Source: Adineta steineri
Lineage: Eukaryota > Rotifera > Eurotatoria > Adinetida > Adinetidae
Assembly (NCBI GenBank): GCA_905250115.1
Contig: CAJNOI010000066.1
Coordinates: forward strand, 198,145 to 262,144
DNA length: 64,000 nt
Reading direction: 5' to 3'
The notes below the pieces were generated by a model, which did no database searches, was not told the DNA's origin, and saw nothing but the letters and a program-made list of their open reading frames with translations. How positions within the stretch are numbered: position 1 is the first letter of the stretch; each line of letters begins with the position of its first letter. Positions 60,417-64,000 of this stretch are shown here, piece by piece. The translations under genes were made by a program, and so were the position numbers.

Positions 60417-60750
60417 AGTACCAGTTCCTCTCCCGAGCTCATAATAGATAAGATAGATAAGAGTGTTGTTCTGTGAAAGTGGTGAGATGTTTGCTGTTAT
60501 GTTGGTTTTTTCCAATTTGATAAAAACGAACGGAAGATAATGGGCTCTCCGCGAAACGCTCTTGCATCAAGACAGGCGCTTATAAAAGCTCGGGTGGGTT
60601 GCTATATTATACACAATTTGTAAGCATCTGAGCAGGAAGCGTATGAATTTCTTTATCCCGAATTATATTCAGGCTTCCAAAATGAGAGTTATTACAATTT
60701 ATAATCCACATCATAGAAATTACGAGTGTTCACCAAGATGATTTCGGTGC

Positions 60751-60807
60751 CAGGATGAGAGTGGGATGTGAAAAAATACTGGCATTTTCACCCCTCATTT
60801 CTCAAGA
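60751..60807. repeat. Degenerate telomere-like palindrome
   Basis: The arms are AGGATGAGAGTGGGATGTG and TTTTCACCCCTCATTTCTC, followed by AAGAG. Confidence 0.5.
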
Positions 60808-61306
60808 GTTTTCACTCTAGAGAAGCCATCTAATATAGAGAGCCTTGCTAATACGGGAAAGCTTTCGAAATGGGAAAGGAAGTGTATTGGTACCATTACG
60901 ATAATTACGGAATTTATCGAAACTAATCTGGTGTTTTCAAGATTATATGTGAAAGTTGGTTGGGTGCACTGAAAACCTCGATAATTTCGGTAGTGGTTTC
61001 TGAAATTTTATTTGTATGCATTACAGAGCATTTCAACCACTGTGGTAGTTCACAAAAAGTTTGGTGTATATCAGAAACTACCTTGAGTGATTTCGTAATT
61101 TCTACGTGATCTTTGAAGTCTCTCCTACGTAAATTTTCAATTTCCGAAATAGCTGCAGGAAGTCCTTAAAATTTTCGGTAGTTTCTATTTCTCCTGTTTT
61201 TTACTGTTAAACGTATCTCCTCTTGTTCAATCATAGGTACGATTCTGGTTATTCTTTTAGATAAAACTATATGAACTTCTTGCAGTACCAGAACTAGTAG
61301 AAAAAT

Positions 61307-61847
61307 ATGAAGAAACTAACGCCAATGATAATTTGTTTTATCGTTATCTATTGTGAGCAAAGCTCCTTATTTTGAAGATCAAACTAACAGTTTTCTGCTT
61401 TTAGTCATTGATGCCGCTAATGGATCACCAAAAGAAATTAGTTTCCGAATAGCAGCGAAACGCAGGCAAGTGTTCACTGAGACATCTATTTCTACACTAT
61501 CAACAACCAACACTACCGTATACGAACTAAAAAATAACGCTACAAACGATTCGAATCGAACAGATAATTCGGAAGCCGATACATCTGCCAACAGATTCGT
61601 GGATAACATCGAACCAGCTAGAAATATTACAATGCAAAAACTCGAGTCAAAAGCTCTAAATACTTCTGGATCATTAGAATCTGACAGAGAATATCGTAGC
61701 GGTAATGGATACACTACTGGAGGATCTATTGGAGGTGTTGTTAGCTTTATTATTGTTTTCTGCCTCATATATGTATACTGTCGAAAATGCTGCAAGCCCA
61801 AGAAAAAACCAGTTGACGTTTATTATTATAGTCATACGAAATACTGA
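61307..61847 (+). CDS. Small type I membrane protein, Asn/Thr-rich ectodomain
   Basis: Exon 1 (61307-61352) and exon 2 (61405-61847) join in frame over a 52-bp intron containing ACTAAC before its acceptor. The protein starts MKKLTPMIICFIVIYF, a signal peptide, then IDAANGSPKEISFRIAAKRR. The ectodomain has many N-X-S/T sites (TNTTVY, NNATNDSNRT, NTSGS). A glycine-rich entry and a membrane helix (GSIGGVVSFIIVFCLIYVYC) precede a Cys/Lys juxtamembrane cluster (RKCCKPKKKP) likely to be palmitoylated. The short tail ends VDVYYYSHTKY. I do not recognise the family. Confidence 0.7.
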
Positions 61848-62564
61848 TACTAAGATGGCGACGGCTGTATCCAACGTAGAAAAAATGAAATTATTTTTGC
61901 ACTTTAATGCTATGCCACCATGGTTATATTATCTCTTATTACAAATGTTTCCATATGACCTTGAAATTCTGATTTAATTTTTTAATCAAAAAATAATAAA
62001 TATTTCGGCGAGGCGCTTAGTGACGCCCAACCGTTTTTCTCGAAATTATTTTTGTTAAAAACACATTTTTCTAGTATTGATTGACTTCACAAAATACAGA
62101 GGGGAAGGAATACAAAAAAATGAAAAATGAGAAAAAAAAAATACTCTAATGCTGTGGCGAAGCATTGGATAACAGTGGCGGGAAAGATCATCGTGTTCGC
62201 ATTTACACTAACAAAAAAATGCTCCTGTTCTGTTTTTTGGAGGAGTCACTTTTTTAATTCATTGTTTTATTTCTGGAAAGTACTTCTTTTGTCTGACTCT
62301 GAGATATAGAGATAATTTTGATCGTGCAGCCTTTCGCAAACTCAACAAATAAGATTTCTACATTTTCAATAGAGAGCTCACAATATTACTATTTTCAATA
62401 ATACAAAAGCTATTCGAAACTCAACTAGATTCTAGACTCACCTGTCATATATATATATATATATATATACTATTCTTGAATCTATTAAGAGAAGGAAAAA
62501 AAGTAATGTGACACATGTCTACTTGATTCTATTGTATTTATTAAGAAAACAAATAAGTTTGAAG
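61848..62564. other. Short intergenic region
   Basis: An AT microsatellite (about 62448-62469) and AT-rich flank of the glycosyltransferase gene. No gene is visible. Confidence 0.5.
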
Positions 62565-64000
62565 ATGGTTTATTTCATATTTAAATCAAGAAGTGAGTTT
62601 CGAAATAGTCGAAAAAATATTTTAATATTTTTCTTTCGATTATTGAGTATAATTGCATTTATTCTAACTTGGAGTTATTTTATTTTTCTATGTCTATTAC
62701 ATTTCAAAACAAATAATAATTCTTCACAAAACCTTTCAAAACAACAACAAGAACAGCCATGTCGAATACAATCTCCAGAATCTATAAAAATTGATTATAA
62801 TAATATTTATTGGCAACGTTTTCAATCATCAAATGGAACATTTTTCTTTTATAATGCGTTTTATGATGATCGAATACTTAATGGCGAATTATCAACAATA
62901 AGAATACTTTCTATGATTGATCGAATATCACCTATTAAAATCTATTGTCGAATTTGGTTTTCAAATAGTTCAAATTCAATAATAACATTAGCTGATTATC
63001 ATTATATTTGGAGTCGACAATGGGGAAATTATGAAGATAAAATTCTTCAACCATTTTTAATAAATTGTCCATTTCCTAGACAAAAACATCTTCAACCCTA
63101 TTTCGTTTCATTATTTGAAAAGAATTGTACAGCAATAACAAATAATCTTCAAATTATAAATAATCGTCCATTGGATAAAAACAAACAATCATTTGCTGTT
63201 TGTGTTAAAGGTTTAGAATTTCTTCATGATGATTTAAGTATTCGATTAATTGAATGGATTGAATTATTAAATATTTTAGGTGTTAAAAAAATTTTTTTTT
63301 ATGAATTCGATATTCATCCAAATATGAGTAAAGTTCTTCAATATTATCAAAACGAAACAAAATTAGTTCATGTACAAAAATTATCTTTACCTGGTTCACA
63401 ACCAAATTCACCATTAGAAAGAAAAAAATATTTACAACAAAAAATAATTCATCGACGTCAAAATGAAATTATTCCATATAATGATTGCTATTATAAAAAT
63501 ATGTATCTTTAGAATTATGTCGTTTTACTTGATATTGATGAAATTATCATACCTTTACAACATTTGAATTGGTTAGATATGATTCGTGATTTAGAAAAAT
63601 ATTTCGCGAATATTAATCAAAGTTATGATGCATTAAGTGCACGACATATTTATTTTTTAGATAATCTTGATGAAAATAATAATACTATTCAATCAAATCT
63701 ATTAATTGTTCCTTCGTATTTACATATGTTAACACATATTTATCGTTCATTTAATTATACAAAAACTGGTTCATATATTAAATCATTTTTTCATACAGAA
63801 CGGATTCTTGCCGTACATAATCATTATCCTCTTATTTGTTTTTCTAAATGTCAAACACGAGAAATTAATGTAACATTAGCACATTTACAACATTATAGAA
63901 AAGATTGTGTTTATTTACTTCAAAAATCATGTCAAAATGATCATCGACTTAACAGAATTCGAGATACAAATATATGGAGATTTAAAAACTCGTTAATTCA
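62565..64000 (+). pseudogene. GT92-type glycosyltransferase with in-frame stop, runs off window
   Basis: From ATG 62565 the protein has a cytosolic basic lead (FKSRSEFRNSRKN), a membrane anchor (LLSIIAFILTWSYFIFLCLL) and a lumenal domain: IDYNNIYWQRFQSSNGTFFF, CVKGLEFLHDDLSIRLIEWI, LGVKKIFFYEF, PYNDCYYKNMYL. At 63510-63512 there is TAG, then the same frame continues without a break to the window end: NYVVLLDIDEIIIPLQ, HLQHYRKDC. The order (N-DC-YR-MY, then the DxD motif LDIDE) is that of family 92 (DUF23) galactosyltransferase-like enzymes of the Golgi. The stop falls just before the catalytic DxD, so a terminated product would be inactive. No splice pair removes it. It is either a very young pseudogene, one mutant allele, a base error, or readthrough. 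Confidence 0.75.

Larger units (their letters stand above)
59660..61306. other. Intergenic with three telomere-like palindromes
   Basis: Palindromes lie at 59720-59778, 60358-60416 and 60751-60807. The segment 60880-61150 contains partly self-complementary words (GGTAGTGGTTTCTGAAAT; CAGAAACTACC), perhaps an eroded inverted-repeat element. No gene is visible. Confidence 0.5.

Noticed and set aside
60880..61150. Possible inverted-repeat element
   Set aside because: Only short scattered complementary words were found; the arms do not align over a useful length.

Overview
The window looks like nuclear DNA of a bdelloid rotifer. It is AT-rich and animal-like, with many short GT-AG introns of about 35-80 bp. 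Short palindromes built from TGTGGG units (the published bdelloid telomere repeat) are scattered through it. Several protein families are of types expanded in bdelloids: an ADP-ribosyltransferase-like TPR protein, F-box/LRR proteins, short-intron receptors, and Thr-stalk membrane proteins. There is also one fungal-type gene in a genome otherwise animal in character. The species cannot be named from sequence alone.

Layout. 1-2.4 kb: end of a 14-3-3 gene, a frameshifted gene of an unrecognised family, and an orphan N-terminal domain fragment. 6.2-8.8 kb: a ten-exon type I membrane glycoprotein. 11.4-12.6 kb: an FkbM-like type II membrane methyltransferase. 12.93-15.23 kb: a 2.3-kb foldback element with about 630-bp arms that looked identical in the stretches compared, flanked by TTAA. 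15.3-18.0 kb: a 13-TPR protein with an ART-like region. 18.7-20.7 kb: a Thr-stalk membrane protein. 23.6-26.2 kb: an unrecognised two-TM protein with an older foldback element in an intron. 28.5-29.6 kb: an F-box protein. 30.56-32.4 kb: a 100-N gap, then a yeast-type FOL1 gene (folate synthesis) whose start is lost in the gap.

34.0-38.2 kb: three tandem two-TM, Cys-rich units in one reading frame, read here as a possible natural concatemer of a trimeric channel-like protein. 39.0-44.2 kb: an FG-GAP/VCBS membrane protein with the same intron phases as the 18.7-kb stalk gene. 45.3-46.0 kb: a small type I membrane protein. 46.2-47.4 kb: a second F-box gene. 48.3-50.6 kb: a secretory FAD amine oxidase. 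52.1 kb: tRNA-Arg(TCG). 53.2-55.2 kb: a complete seven-exon beta-tubulin gene. 55.8-56.7 kb: a dead Tc1/mariner element. 56.9-57.6 kb: an LRAT/NlpC-P60-like protein. 58.6-59.7 kb: two broken receptor fragments on opposite strands. 61.3-61.8 kb: a small secreted-then-anchored protein. 62.6 kb to the end: a GT92 glycosyltransferase with one in-frame stop.

There are no operons. Genes lie on both strands and are mostly unrelated in function. The recurring themes are cell-surface proteins assembled from modular exons and many miniature palindromic elements, several of them inside introns. Exon structures below were worked out by hand from splice consensus and frame continuity and are predictions.
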